Notes under the pieces: model-generated
Database searches by the model: none
What the model was told of the DNA's origin: nothing
The model's input: only the letters and a program-made list of their open reading frames with translations
Translations under genes and position numbers: made by a program
From: an uncultured Bermanella sp.
GTDB lineage: Bacteria > Pseudomonadota > Gammaproteobacteria > Pseudomonadales > Oceanobacteraceae
Direction: 5' to 3'
DNA length: 64,000 nt
Assembly (NCBI GenBank): GCA_913058575.1
Contig: CAJXRF010000004.1
Coordinates: 56,251-120,250, forward strand
Part shown: positions 8,227 through 17,308 of the stretch, one piece after another
Layout: every line of letters begins with the position of its first letter
Numbering within the stretch: position 1 is the stretch's first letter

Positions 8227-9702
8227 GTGTCAGACACGGGACTTAACCTGCTCAAAATTAAAGAGCCTAAGATAAAAATGCTGCATGTCAGCTGGTTTGC
8301 TTTTTTCTTAACCTTTGCCGTGTGGTTTAACCACGCACCATTAATGGGGTTCATAAAAGAAGCATTTGATTTAACTTCGCAACAAGTGAAAGCATTGTTG
8401 ATTCTTAACGTGGCGTTAACGATTCCGGCGCGCATCATTATTGGTATGTTGGTGGATAAGTTTGGTCCTCGACATGTTTATTCTGGCCTTTTGTGGATCA
8501 CGGGTATTTTATGTATGGCCTTTGCTTTGTCAGAAACCTATGAGCAACTTGCCATTACGCGTTTCTTGATGGGCTTTGTAGGTGCAGGCTTTGTTATTGG
8601 TATTCGCCTTGTGGGTGAGTGGTTCCCTGCTAAAGAAGTGGGCATTGCTGAAGGCGTTTATGGTGGTTGGGGTAACTTTGGCTCAGCGGCCTCTGCTATG
8701 TTACTGCCTACTTTGGCCTTGTTGTTTGGCGGTGAAGATGGCTGGCGTTATGCGATCATGAGCACGGGTTTAATTGCGTTTGTTTATGGTTTTATTTTCT
8801 TTAAGGTAGCTCGTAACACACCTAAGGGCTCTACTTACTTTAAGCCTAAGAAAAATGGTGGCTTACAGGTGAGCTGTAAAAAAGATTTATACTTTTACTT
8901 AGCCATGAATATCCCTATGTACATAGCCTTGGCCGTTTTAACTTGGAAGCTATCTCCTAGCAATTTGGGTTTGTTGGGTGAAACGGGTTCAATCTGTATA
9001 TATGTCGGTTTGGTTGTGTTGTTTTTTTATCAAACTAAACAAATTTTTAATGCCAATAAAGAGCATTTAGCGCAGCCTGTACCTGAGCTACAACAATATA
9101 AGTTTAAGCAAGTGGCAATTTTGCAGTTGGCTTATTTTGTAACCTTCGGTTCTGAGTTGGCGGTGGTTTCCATGTTGCCTCTTTATTTTATGGATACCTT
9201 TGAAGGGTTGTCTGCGGTAATGGCTGGTTTACTGGCTTCAGGCTTTGCCTTTATGAATTTGGCAGCGCGTCCAGGCGGCGGTTGGTTAAGTGATAAGTTT
9301 GGTCGTCGTAAAACCTTGTCTATCTTAATTTGTGGCTTAACCGTGGGTTATATGGTGCTTAGCCAGATCGAAGGCAACTGGTGGATTCCTTTAGCTGTGA
9401 TTGCCACCATGTGCTGCAGTTTCTTTGTGCAAGCGGGTGAGGGCGCGGTATTTGCCATGGTGCCATTAGTGAAACGCAGCATGACCGGACAGATTGCTGG
9501 AATGACAGGCGCTTATGGAAATGTGGGAGCGGTAATCTTTCTAACGGTTTTATCATTTGTTGATTACAGTACCTTCTTCATGGTGATTGCAGCCTGTGCA
9601 GCGTTAATCTTTGTGGCTGTACAGTTCTTAGAAGAGCCTGAAGGTCATGTGGCGGAAGTGAATGAGGATGGTTCGGTTGAATTGATCCAAGTGGGATCGT
9701 AA
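8227..9702 (+). CDS. NarK/NasA-type nitrate/nitrite MFS transporter (copy 1)
   Basis: This 491-residue, 12-helix major facilitator belongs to the NarK/NasA family. Both nitrate-signature motifs are visible: GGWGNFGSA (about 143-151) and [11 protein letters not shown] (about 423-433). The substrate arginines of NarK have counterparts in IPARIIIG and NLAARPGGG. The cytoplasmic loop motif DKFGPR follows TM2. It starts with GTG, supported by AACGGAG seven bases upstream. It is probably an inner-membrane nitrate (and/or nitrite) importer feeding assimilation. It is a close tandem paralogue of the next gene, with its own sigma-54 promoter. Confidence 0.92.
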   Translation: MSDTGLNLLKIKEPKIKMLHVSWFAFFLTFAVWFNHAPLMGFIKEAFDLTSQQVKALLILNVALTIPARIIIGMLVDKFGPRHVYSGLLWITGILCMAFALSETYEQLAITRFLMGFVGAGFVIGIRLVGEWFPAKEVGIAEGVYGGWGNFGSAASAMLLPTLALLFGGEDGWRYAIMSTGLIAFVYGFIFFKVARNTPKGSTYFKPKKNGGLQVSCKKDLYFYLAMNIPMYIALAVLTWKLSPSNLGLLGETGSICIYVGLVVLFFYQTKQIFNANKEHLAQPVPELQQYKFKQVAILQLAYFVTFGSELAVVSMLPLYFMDTFEGLSAVMAGLLASGFAFMNLAARPGGGWLSDKFGRRKTLSILICGLTVGYMVLSQIEGNWWIPLAVIATMCCSFFVQAGEGAVFAMVPLVKRSMTGQIAGMTGAYGNVGAVIFLTVLSFVDYSTFFMVIAACAALIFVAVQFLEEPEGHVAEVNEDGSVELIQVGS

Positions 9703-9869
9703 TGCCTAACGCTTGTTGATTTTACTGACTCAAAAAGGCAATGGCGCAAACTAACCAGTGCGTCATTGTAGTGCGATCTAGTGTTTTCATTGGCTTAAGG
9801 GCGCATCTTTATTGTGCTTTTTTCCTTTGAAACTAAATATATTCCTTTAAAAACAATGCCTTACGGTGT

Positions 9870-9885
9870 TGGCCTGTCTCTTGCT
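9870..9885 (+). promoter_or_regulatory. Sigma-54 promoter of the second NarK transporter
   Basis: TGGCCT-GTCTC-TTGC has perfect -12 and -24 cores with correct spacing (two differences at bases 5-6 of the -24 element). The start would be near 9896, about 47 bp before the ATG. Confidence 0.75.
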
Positions 9886-9942
9886 ATACCTTGGATATCT
9901 AAATTCTTAACCCTTTAATGCATTTTATCCAGAGGTTGTAAT

Positions 9943-11418
9943 ATGAGCGATCCCGGTTTTAACGTTTTCAATTATAAAGATCAGAAGATCCAGGTTTTAC
10001 ACCTGGGTTGGATTGCTTTCTTTATTACTTTTTTTATGTGGTTTTGCCACGCTTCCTTAATGCCGCTCATTAAGGAATATTTTGATTTAACATCCGGTCA
10101 AGCCAAAGCGTTATTAGTATTGAACGTAGCGTTAACCATTCCTGCCAGAACCATCGTCGGCATGTTGGTAGACAAGTATGGTCCAAGGCTCATGTTCAGC
10201 GCTATTCTCGTGATCAGTGGTATCTTTTGTTTAGCCTTCTCCATGTCACAAAACTATAACCAGCTCGCTTTAACGCGCTTCTTACTGGGTTTCTCTGGTG
10301 CGGGTTTTGTTATCGGTATTCGTTTAATGACCGAATGGTTCCCGGTTAAACAAGCGGGTACGGCACAAGGGGTTTATGGCGGTTGGGGTAACTTTGGTGC
10401 AGCCGCAGCTGGGTTCATTCTTCCTGCATTGGCGGGTTTTTATGGCGGTGAAGAAGGTTGGAGATATGCGGTGGCCACAGGTGGTGTTGTCGCCATTATT
10501 TATGCGTTTGTTTTTTATCGCTTTGTAAGGGATACACCAAAAGGCAGTACTTATTTTAGCCCTAAAAAAATGGGTGCTATGGAAGTGACCAGCAAGTTTG
10601 ATTTTTGTCTTTATATTTTAATGACCGCGCCTATGTTTGTGGCCTTGGCCATTTTAAGCTGGCGTTTGTCGCCTGCGGGCATTGGTTTATTGAGTGAAGG
10701 CTTTACTTATGGCATTTATGCTTTTCTGGTTTTGTATTTCTTACAGCAGGTTTACAAAATTTACTCAGTCAACAAAGATAACCTAAAAGTAGAAATCCCT
10801 GAATTACACCAGTACAAATTTAAGCAAGTGGCAATATTGAACTTGGCTTACATGGTGACCTTTGGTGCTGAAGTGGCGGTGGTTTCAATGCTGGCATTGC
10901 ACTTCACCAGTTTATTTCCAGATTGGTCTTTGCCTAAGGCCGCTGCTATTGCCGCATCTTTCATGGCTATGAATTTATTTGCTCGCCCATTAGGGGGTTA
11001 TATTAGCGATAAATTAGGTCGCCGCTTAGCTTTATTGGTCGTGTTGGTTGGATCGGGTATTGGTTTCTATGTGTTAAGTTTAATGGACGCAAGCTGGACG
11101 ACATTTGACGTATTGGCGGTGGTGATTCCTTGTTCTTTCTTTGTGCAAGCAGGTGCAGGTGCTGTGTTTGCTGTGGTGCCACTCATTAAGCGTCGTTTAA
11201 CCGGGCAAATTGCCGGTATGACAGGCGCATATGGAAACGTGGGAGCGGCTACTTTCTTATTGGTGTTTTCACTAAGCGATGCCGCGACCTTCTTCAGTGT
11301 CATTGCAGTTTGTACCGCAGTGGTCTTTGTATTAATTGCAGTGTTTTTAGATGAACCGAAAGGCCATATTGCTGAAATTAATGAAGATGGCAGTGTGGAA
11401 TTAATTGAAGTTTCGTAA
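9943..11418 (+). CDS. NarK/NasA-type nitrate/nitrite MFS transporter (copy 2)
   Basis: The protein has 491 residues, the same length as copy 1, and aligns with it end to end. It shares GGWGNFGAA and [11 protein letters not shown] nitrate signatures, the arginines in IPARTIVG and NLFARPLGG, and the C-terminal tail pattern ([13 protein letters not shown]). The start ATG has AGAGG upstream. Two adjacent paralogues may differ in affinity or in nitrate versus nitrite preference; the sequence does not say which. It is followed at 203 bp by the phosphatase-kinase gene, as the kinase/transporter pair also is in Pseudomonas nitrate-assimilation clusters. Confidence 0.92.
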   Translation: MSDPGFNVFNYKDQKIQVLHLGWIAFFITFFMWFCHASLMPLIKEYFDLTSGQAKALLVLNVALTIPARTIVGMLVDKYGPRLMFSAILVISGIFCLAFSMSQNYNQLALTRFLLGFSGAGFVIGIRLMTEWFPVKQAGTAQGVYGGWGNFGAAAAGFILPALAGFYGGEEGWRYAVATGGVVAIIYAFVFYRFVRDTPKGSTYFSPKKMGAMEVTSKFDFCLYILMTAPMFVALAILSWRLSPAGIGLLSEGFTYGIYAFLVLYFLQQVYKIYSVNKDNLKVEIPELHQYKFKQVAILNLAYMVTFGAEVAVVSMLALHFTSLFPDWSLPKAAAIAASFMAMNLFARPLGGYISDKLGRRLALLVVLVGSGIGFYVLSLMDASWTTFDVLAVVIPCSFFVQAGAGAVFAVVPLIKRRLTGQIAGMTGAYGNVGAATFLLVFSLSDAATFFSVIAVCTAVVFVLIAVFLDEPKGHIAEINEDGSVELIEVS

Positions 11419-11473
11419 TGGCTTCACGTTTATAGCGTGGTGAAGGTTTTGTCTTGCCATGTAGAGTTTTAGT

Positions 11474-11518
11474 TAAGGGGCTTTGCGAGTGTTGCAAAGA
11501 GCGCGAAGCCCTTTAATT
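11474..11518 (+). terminator. Possible terminator or attenuator after the second transporter
   Basis: Nested inverted repeats occur here: outer AAGGGGCTT / AAGCCCTTT and inner CTTTGC / GCAAAG. Only a short T-rich tail follows, so it may reduce rather than stop readthrough into the phosphatase-kinase gene. Confidence 0.4.
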
Positions 11519-11621
11519 AATCTCAAAACCCAGAGTCATGGGGGTAGTTTTCTAATTTAATCTGCAACTGATTCATTGTTGGATAATACTTGAATGAATC
11601 CACTTTATAGGGAATGAGTAA

Positions 11622-13427
11622 TTGCAGCGCACAACGTCTTCAAGCATGATGCCAGAGTACGCCACACCTAAAATAATAAATGATTTCAATGAAGATCAGC
11701 ATGATTTGGAGGCCGAGATGTATCTAGACGCTCAACTTGAATTAACAGTGGGTCAAGCCACTAATGCTGGCAAAAAACCTCAGAACGAAGATTGCATTGG
11801 CATGCGTATTCCAGACCAGCCTGCACTGACCATTAAAGGGGTGGTGTCGGTGATTGCCGATGGTGTGAGCGCCGCAGAAGCGGGGAAAGAGGCCAGTGAA
11901 ACCTGCGTTAGAAATTTCATTTCAGATTATTACGGTACACCAGATGCTTGGTCGGTAAAAACCGCAGGGCAAAAAATTCTATTGGCACTAAATCGATGGT
12001 TGGTGGGGCAAAGCCAAATAAAAGGGCATGTCAGTACCTTAAGTGCATTAATTTTAAAATCTCAGCAAGCTTATATTTTTCATGTGGGTGATACCCGTAT
12101 ATACCGAATACGGGGGAATCAATTTGAATGCTTAACCCAAGATCATTGTACGGTGATTAATAAAGACACCACTTATTTATCCCGGGCCATGGGCATGGAC
12201 AGCCGTTTGGAAATGGATTTTCGTCAAGTAGAGTTAGAACAAGGGGATGTGTTTTTTCTAAGTACCGATGGCATACATGACTATATTTCTGAAAAAAATA
12301 TTTTAAGTATTATTCGTGATTTCCCAGGTGACTTTGAAAAAAAATGTGCCCAGTTAATCGATGCCGCTTTAGAGTCGGGCAGTGAGGATAATTTAAGCTG
12401 CCAATTGCTTCGAGTTGATTCTCTACCCAGTGCCGACTCCCAAGATATATACAAAAAATTATCAGATCTTAAATTTCCACCGCCTTTAGAAGTAGGGCAG
12501 TCTTTAGATGGTTATCAAGTTTTAAAAGAATTACATGCCAGTCAGCGTAGCCAAATTTATTTAGTAAAAGACAAAAATGATCGGCGTTTAATTATGAAAA
12601 CCCCTTCATTAAATTATGAAGATGATCCAGCCTATATTGAACGTTTTATATTAGAACAATGGATTGGGAATCGAATAGATAGCCCTTATGTGGTGAAAAT
12701 AGCCGATTCACAGGCTATAAAATCAGCTTTGTACACACTCATGGAATACGTTGACGGGCTAACACTTGAGCAGTGGATTAAAGAAAACCCCAAGCCTGAT
12801 ATTAATGAAGTGGTGCGCATCAGTGAACTAATTAGCCGTGGTTTACGGGCTTTTCATCGTAAGGATATTTTGCACCAAGATATTAAGCCCGACAATATTA
12901 TTATTGATCGAGAAGGTATACCAAGAATTATCGATTTTGGTTCGTGTTTTGCTGCTGGCGTAGATGAAATTCAAACGCCATTTGAACGGGATCATGCATT
13001 GGGAACAGCCTTATACAGTGCCCCTGAAACCCGCTTTAGACAAAAGAAAACCAAAAAATCAGATTTATTTAGTTTAGCGGTGGTGATTTATGAAATGCTC
13101 ACAGGGAAAATGCCCTTTGGTAAACAGCTAGAAAAACTTACCGATCAAAGAAAAATTAATGTCTTGCGTTATCGCAGTGCTTTGCAGGATAACCCCATGG
13201 TGCCTTATTGGATGGATTCTGCATTGGAAAAAGCGTTGGCTCCTATGCCTGAGCACCGTCAGCAAGCCATGTCTGAATTTATTTTTGATTTAAAAACACC
13301 TAATAAGAAATTTCGCCATAAGCGATTAGTACCTTTAATTGAGCGTGACCCTATAAGGTTGTGGCAGGGTTTGGCGGTGCTGCAAAGTATTGCCATAGTG
13401 GTGTTACTTAAAATGTTTGTTTTTTAA
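11622..13427 (+). CDS. PP2C-type phosphatase / Ser-Thr protein kinase fusion, membrane-anchored
   Basis: This 601-residue protein joins a PP2C-family phosphatase (about 35-270: ADGVSAAEAG, HVGDTRIYR, STDGIHD, SEDNLSC) to a Hanks-type kinase (about 290-565). Kinase features are MKT lysine, HQDIKPDN with catalytic Asp near 420, and DFG near 438. A single C-terminal transmembrane helix (VLQSIAIVVLLKMFVF) follows. The glycine-rich loop is degenerate. It starts with TTG after AGGGAATGAG; the ATGs at 11646/11649 are alternatives. In P. aeruginosa a kinase gene of this kind lies between nirB and a nitrate transporter (PA1780-PA1783 region), so a regulatory role in nitrate assimilation is likely; targets are unknown. 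Confidence 0.88.
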   Translation: MQRTTSSSMMPEYATPKIINDFNEDQHDLEAEMYLDAQLELTVGQATNAGKKPQNEDCIGMRIPDQPALTIKGVVSVIADGVSAAEAGKEASETCVRNFISDYYGTPDAWSVKTAGQKILLALNRWLVGQSQIKGHVSTLSALILKSQQAYIFHVGDTRIYRIRGNQFECLTQDHCTVINKDTTYLSRAMGMDSRLEMDFRQVELEQGDVFFLSTDGIHDYISEKNILSIIRDFPGDFEKKCAQLIDAALESGSEDNLSCQLLRVDSLPSADSQDIYKKLSDLKFPPPLEVGQSLDGYQVLKELHASQRSQIYLVKDKNDRRLIMKTPSLNYEDDPAYIERFILEQWIGNRIDSPYVVKIADSQAIKSALYTLMEYVDGLTLEQWIKENPKPDINEVVRISELISRGLRAFHRKDILHQDIKPDNIIIDREGIPRIIDFGSCFAAGVDEIQTPFERDHALGTALYSAPETRFRQKKTKKSDLFSLAVVIYEMLTGKMPFGKQLEKLTDQRKINVLRYRSALQDNPMVPYWMDSALEKALAPMPEHRQQAMSEFIFDLKTPNKKFRHKRLVPLIERDPIRLWQGLAVLQSIAIVVLLKMFVF

Positions 13428-13506
13428 ACAACTTAATTCTGCTTAATGGGTATTACTGATAGTAAGCTTGGTGAGTTATTACGCTAAATAGTTACCTTAA
13501 CGAGAT

Positions 13507-13549
13507 AAAAGCCCAATAATCATAAAAAAATTATGTTTATTGGGCTTTT
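13507..13549. terminator. Bidirectional-looking intrinsic terminator
   Basis: AAAAGCCCAATAA and TTATTGGGCTTTT form a 13-bp stem with flanking A and T runs. It closes the nitrate block before mpl. Confidence 0.8.
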
Positions 13550-13600
13550 GGGTTTTTAATAGGCCCAGTTTCACGTTGACTGGGAAGAAATTTTAACATT

Positions 13601-14956
13601 ATGCATATTCATATATTAGGTGTTTGCGGAACCTTCATGGGCAGCTTAGCCCAATTAGCGGCCGCCCAGGGCCATAAAGTGACGGGCTCGGATCAAAATG
13701 TATATCCCCCCATGAGCACCCAACTAGAAAATGCTGGCATAGATGTTATGGCGGGTTTTCAGGTAGAGCATTTACAACCAGCCCCTGATTTAGTGGTCAT
13801 TGGTAATGCCATGAGCCGAGGCAATGAGGCGGTGGAATACGTATTGAATCGCCAGATTCCTTATACCTCCGGCCCTGCCTATTTAGCGCAACATATCCTT
13901 AAGGGAAAATGGGTAATGGCTGTGGCGGGCACTCATGGTAAAACCACCACTAGCAGTATGTTAACTTGGGTATTGGAAGATTGTGGTTTTAAACCGGGAT
14001 TTTTAATTGGTGGCGTGCCTAAGAACTTTGAAGTATCAGCTCGTTTAGGTGAAAGCGATTTTTTTGTGGTGGAAGCCGATGAATACGACAGTGCTTTTTT
14101 TGATAAACGCTCGAAATTTGTTCATTACCAAGGACGAACGGTGATTTTAAACAATTTGGAGTTTGATCATGCAGATATTTTTAAAGACATAGAAGCCATT
14201 AAAACTCAGTTTCATCACCTAGTGCGCACCGTGCCTAGTGACGGTTTAATTATTTACCCTAAACAAGAAAAGCACATCAAAGACACCTTAGAGCAAGGCT
14301 GTTGGACACCTGTTTCTATTATTGGTGAAGATTGGTGTTACCAATTAATAGATGAGGCCGGTTCGCAATTTAAAGTGCAGCATAAGGGCGTGGATGTGGG
14401 AGAGGTAAATTGGCAACAAACCGGTTTACACAATGTGATGAATGCCATTGCCTGCATCGCGGCTGCTTATCATGTGGGAATTTTGCCTAAGGATTCCATT
14501 AGTGCGTTAAATCGTTTTGAAGGGGTGAAACGCCGTATGGAGCTAATCACCAATGCTCGCGGTGTGAGCGTTTATGATGATTTTGCTCACCACCCCACCG
14601 CCATTAAAAGTACTCTGCAAGGGCTGAAAAACAGTGGTCAGTTTAAGCGCATTTGGGCCGTTATTGAGCCAAGATCTAACACCATGCGCATGGGCATTCA
14701 CAAGCAAGCATTACCTGACTCTATTCGTGATGCGGATCAAGTAATTTGGTTTCAGCCTAAGGGCTTAAACTGGCAAATGGATGACGTGATTAACAACTGC
14801 AATAAAATTGAGCAAAAAGCCGTTTTGTTTGATGACGTAGACGCTATAATCGCCCACCTTTTAGAAAATGCTACGCAGGGTGATGCTGTGGTGTTAATGA
14901 GTAACGGTGGATTTGCCGGTATTCACCAAAAGTTGGCGGATGCCTTAAAAGCTTAA
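13601..14956 (+). CDS. mpl: UDP-MurNAc:L-Ala-gamma-D-Glu-meso-DAP ligase Mpl
   Basis: This 451-residue Mur-ligase family enzyme has the N-terminal Rossmann start (HILGVCGTFMG), the ATP-binding motif AGTHGKTTTSSM (about 108-119) and the C-terminal EPRSNTMRMG block typical of Mpl. It recycles the murein tripeptide by coupling it to UDP-MurNAc in the cytoplasm. The length matches the family (about 450-460). It is followed closely by ubiX, the arrangement known from Pseudomonas. Confidence 0.95.
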   Translation: MHIHILGVCGTFMGSLAQLAAAQGHKVTGSDQNVYPPMSTQLENAGIDVMAGFQVEHLQPAPDLVVIGNAMSRGNEAVEYVLNRQIPYTSGPAYLAQHILKGKWVMAVAGTHGKTTTSSMLTWVLEDCGFKPGFLIGGVPKNFEVSARLGESDFFVVEADEYDSAFFDKRSKFVHYQGRTVILNNLEFDHADIFKDIEAIKTQFHHLVRTVPSDGLIIYPKQEKHIKDTLEQGCWTPVSIIGEDWCYQLIDEAGSQFKVQHKGVDVGEVNWQQTGLHNVMNAIACIAAAYHVGILPKDSISALNRFEGVKRRMELITNARGVSVYDDFAHHPTAIKSTLQGLKNSGQFKRIWAVIEPRSNTMRMGIHKQALPDSIRDADQVIWFQPKGLNWQMDDVINNCNKIEQKAVLFDDVDAIIAHLLENATQGDAVVLMSNGGFAGIHQKLADALKA

Positions 14957-15004
14957 TAGGCCAACAAGTTAGTACACCATTACTGTAAATAGGGAGTGAG
15001 GGAC

Positions 15005-15619
15005 ATGATAGATAAACCGATTACTCTTGCCATAACAGGTGCCTCAGGTGCGCCCTATGCTTTACGCCTTTTGCAATGCTTGGTAGCAGCAAAGTGCACA
15101 GTGAATGTATTGGTCAGTAAGGCCGCTCAGGTGGTATTGGCTACAGAAACCAGCCTTAAATTACCCGGCACGACCGAAAAAATGCAAAGCCATTTAACGC
15201 AGGTTTTTAATGCACAAGAGGGTCAAATTAACGTATTTGGTCGCGAGCAATGGTTTGCCCCTGTGGCCAGTGGTTCTGGGCGTAACGGCCCCATGGTGGT
15301 GTGCCCATGTAGTACCGGTTCGTTATCGGCCATAGCAACGGGTGCCAGTAATAACCTGATAGAGCGTGCGGCCGATGTGGCCATTAAAGAAAAGCGTTCG
15401 CTTATTTTAGTGATTCGAGAAACGCCATACAGCGCGATTCACCTTGAGAACATGCTAAAGCTTGCCAATTTAGGCGTGACCATCATGCCAGCAAGTCCGG
15501 GGTTTTATCACGAGCCCAAGTCAATGGAAGATTTGGTGGACTTCATGGTGGCGCGCATATTGACCCATTTGGGTATCGAGCAAGAGCTCATGCCTTTTTG
15601 GGGCGAAAAGAACTCTTAA
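15005..15619 (+). CDS. ubiX: Flavin prenyltransferase UbiX
   Basis: It makes prenylated FMN, the cofactor of the UbiD decarboxylase in ubiquinone synthesis. The N-terminal flavin motif [17 protein letters not shown], the [26 protein letters not shown] block and [17 protein letters not shown] are diagnostic. I chose ATG 15005 (204 residues) because AGGGAG lies 8 bases upstream; an in-frame GTG at 14996 overlaps that site. Length matches the family. Confidence 0.95.
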   Translation: MIDKPITLAITGASGAPYALRLLQCLVAAKCTVNVLVSKAAQVVLATETSLKLPGTTEKMQSHLTQVFNAQEGQINVFGREQWFAPVASGSGRNGPMVVCPCSTGSLSAIATGASNNLIERAADVAIKEKRSLILVIRETPYSAIHLENMLKLANLGVTIMPASPGFYHEPKSMEDLVDFMVARILTHLGIEQELMPFWGEKNS

Positions 15620-15678
15620 AGCCTAAGCACTTTTAGGCTTAGTAAACCTTATACGATTGTGAAGTTAGGAAGTAAGAA

Positions 15679-16014
15679 ATGAAGTTAACAGAACGCGATA
15701 TTAAAGTAGCCATAGTGGCAGCACTGGTGGCCTTTGTGGTTTCTGTGGTGCTGTTGGATATGAAAGGCTACATAAAGCATGTGGGCTCAGACGACGCTGC
15801 TGTGGTGGAAGAATTTAAATTGGTGGTAGTGGGGGCGGCTGAAGTCACTCGAGTATCTTCTAAGTCTTCAAATAAAGAAGCCTTCTGTGCAGATGGGCAT
15901 TTATTGCTGCGCCCTCAAAAGAACAACAGCGGTAACGATGTGGCTGGTTTGCTGGTTGATGCTAAAAATCGAGCCATTCTTTGCTCGACTGAATTACCTG
16001 CCCCAGGCTTGTAA
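15679..16014 (+). CDS. Small single-pass membrane-anchored protein, function unknown
   Basis: The 111-residue product has one N-terminal hydrophobic helix (VAIVAALVAFVVSVVLL, about 10-26) and a soluble tail with two Cys (CADGHLLLRP, ILCSTELP). TTAGGAAGTAAG precedes the ATG, a good ribosome-binding site. It lies 59 bp after ubiX. I do not recognise the family; topology suggests a periplasmic domain anchored in the inner membrane. Confidence 0.65.
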   Translation: MKLTERDIKVAIVAALVAFVVSVVLLDMKGYIKHVGSDDAAVVEEFKLVVVGAAEVTRVSSKSSNKEAFCADGHLLLRPQKNNSGNDVAGLLVDAKNRAILCSTELPAPGL

Positions 16015-16020
16015 TTCTTT

Positions 16021-16070
16021 TGAATGGCTGAGTTGTCCCTTTTTCGTGAACCGTAAAAAGGGGCCATTCA
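16021..16070. repeat. Two-tier hairpin after the small membrane protein gene
   Basis: TGAATGGC / GCCATTCA form the outer arms and CCCTTTTT / AAAAAGGG the inner arms. There is no T-run after it, so it is a stable transcript-end hairpin of uncertain function. Confidence 0.45.
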
Positions 16071-16193
16071 GTCAGTTTAAGCAAAACGCCTGAAGAATTG
16101 CGCAAATTGACTCCGTTGCTTGATTTTTCACATTTGCCTTTTAAAATCCTTAATTAAATGGATTTACACTGCTAGCAGTAGAAGCTTAATCAC

Positions 16194-16403
16194 ATGAATA
16201 ATAAAAATAATAGTGAATTGAAAAACAAATTGGGCCGTGAAATTTGGCTATTTGAACAATGGCTGAGCTCAATTGATGGAGAGGCGGGGGAAACTCAAGA
16301 GCGCATTCGCAGTGCCTATGAAGAGTGTATTCGTATCCGCCAAAACCAGCTTGATGAATTGCTCAACGATAATATCCCCATGTTAACCGAGAAGTCCTAC
16401 TAG
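16194..16403 (+). CDS. Small hydrophilic protein, function unknown
   Basis: The 69-residue product is charged and mostly helical (EIWLFEQWLSSIDGEAGETQERIRSAYEECIRIRQNQLDELL), without signal or membrane segment. No strong ribosome-binding site is visible. It stands alone between two gaps of over 80 bp. A real gene is plausible because its composition is protein-like, but I cannot assign a family. Confidence 0.5.
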   Translation: MNNKNNSELKNKLGREIWLFEQWLSSIDGEAGETQERIRSAYEECIRIRQNQLDELLNDNIPMLTEKSY

Positions 16404-16485
16404 AGCTTTGTAGTAGATTCGCTTCTAGGCTGATAAGCTAGCGCAAAATAATAACAATGACGCACAGTCTCGCAGGTACACTTTC

Positions 16486-17148
16486 ATGGGTAAACTCGCC
16501 TTATTTTTAATGTCCTTTGGCCTCTTTGGGCTTATTAGTTCTTATTCTCATGCTAAAGATGTGGATTCAGACGGTGACGGTGTTTTCGATCGATACGAGA
16601 AAATGCTCAAAACTGATCCCAATAACCCTAAGAGCAAGCCCAGTGATTTAGACGGTGATGGTATTCCTGATGGTTTTGATCTAGACATTGACGGCGACGG
16701 CGTAAACAACTGGCAAGACCCTTTTCCTCGAAATGCCCAAGAATCTGCCGATGCTGACGCTGATGGGGTAGGCGATACTCTAGATGACGACAGTGACGGC
16801 GATGGATTTAGTAACGCTGAAGAAAAAGCAGCCGGTACCAATGCCTTTAATAAAAACAGCTTCCCTGATAAAACAGGCCCGGCCTTACATGTATTAGAAA
16901 CCCTAGAGAATAGTGATAAGCGCATTGTGCATATTCGTGGTATGGCGTTTGATAACGGCATGGGGGTTAAAAAGGTACAGGTGGTGAATGAAGACGGCGA
17001 CATATTCATGGGGTATTTCGAATACACCACCCATTTCAATGTGAAGGTTCGTCTTAATCGTGGCGATAATGAATTACAGGTGGCAGCATTTGATTCGGCC
17101 AATAATGTCAGTCGGGAGTTTGTGAATATCAATTATAATCCTAAGTAG
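16486..17148 (+). CDS. Secreted calcium-binding-repeat (thrombospondin type 3-like) protein
   Basis: This 220-residue protein has a signal peptide (cleavage near SHAKD, about residue 23). It then carries a run of Asp-rich loops (DSDGDGVFD, DLDGDGIPDGFD, DIDGDGVNNWQD, DADADGVGD, DSDGDGFSNAEE; about 26-115) of the thrombospondin type 3/EF-hand-like calcium-binding kind. The C-terminal 90 residues look like a beta-sandwich (KRIVHIRGMAFDNGMGVKKVQV...). It is probably extracellular or on the surface; partner and role are unknown. A terminator follows. Confidence 0.75.
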   Translation: MGKLALFLMSFGLFGLISSYSHAKDVDSDGDGVFDRYEKMLKTDPNNPKSKPSDLDGDGIPDGFDLDIDGDGVNNWQDPFPRNAQESADADADGVGDTLDDDSDGDGFSNAEEKAAGTNAFNKNSFPDKTGPALHVLETLENSDKRIVHIRGMAFDNGMGVKKVQVVNEDGDIFMGYFEYTTHFNVKVRLNRGDNELQVAAFDSANNVSREFVNINYNPK

Positions 17149-17236
17149 AGCGTTTTTGCGCAAACTTGTTCTAAGCTCTATGAAATCATTGGCTAAGCTA
17201 AAAAAAGACCGTGATTTCAGCCGCACCCTAGGCATG

Positions 17237-17280
17237 AAAAAGGCGATAACAAAAACAACTTGGTTATTCGCCTTTTTCCT
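17237..17280. terminator. Intrinsic terminator between convergent genes
   Basis: AAAAAGGCGA and TCGCCTTTTT arms, with TAAC/GTTA extension, give a stem flanked by A and T runs, so it can stop transcription from both sides. Confidence 0.75.
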
Positions 17281-17308
17281 TTTTTAATAATAGCTGTTGG
17301 TTCACAGG

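Noticed and set aside
11419..11621. Separate sigma-54 promoter for the phosphatase-kinase gene
   Set aside because: A TTGC is present but there is no GG 12 bases upstream; transcription more likely reads through from the second transporter.
16548..17132. Long minus-strand Ser/Pro-rich frame
   Set aside because: It is the antisense of the DxDGDG repeat protein, which has a signal peptide and a meaningful domain pattern on the plus strand.
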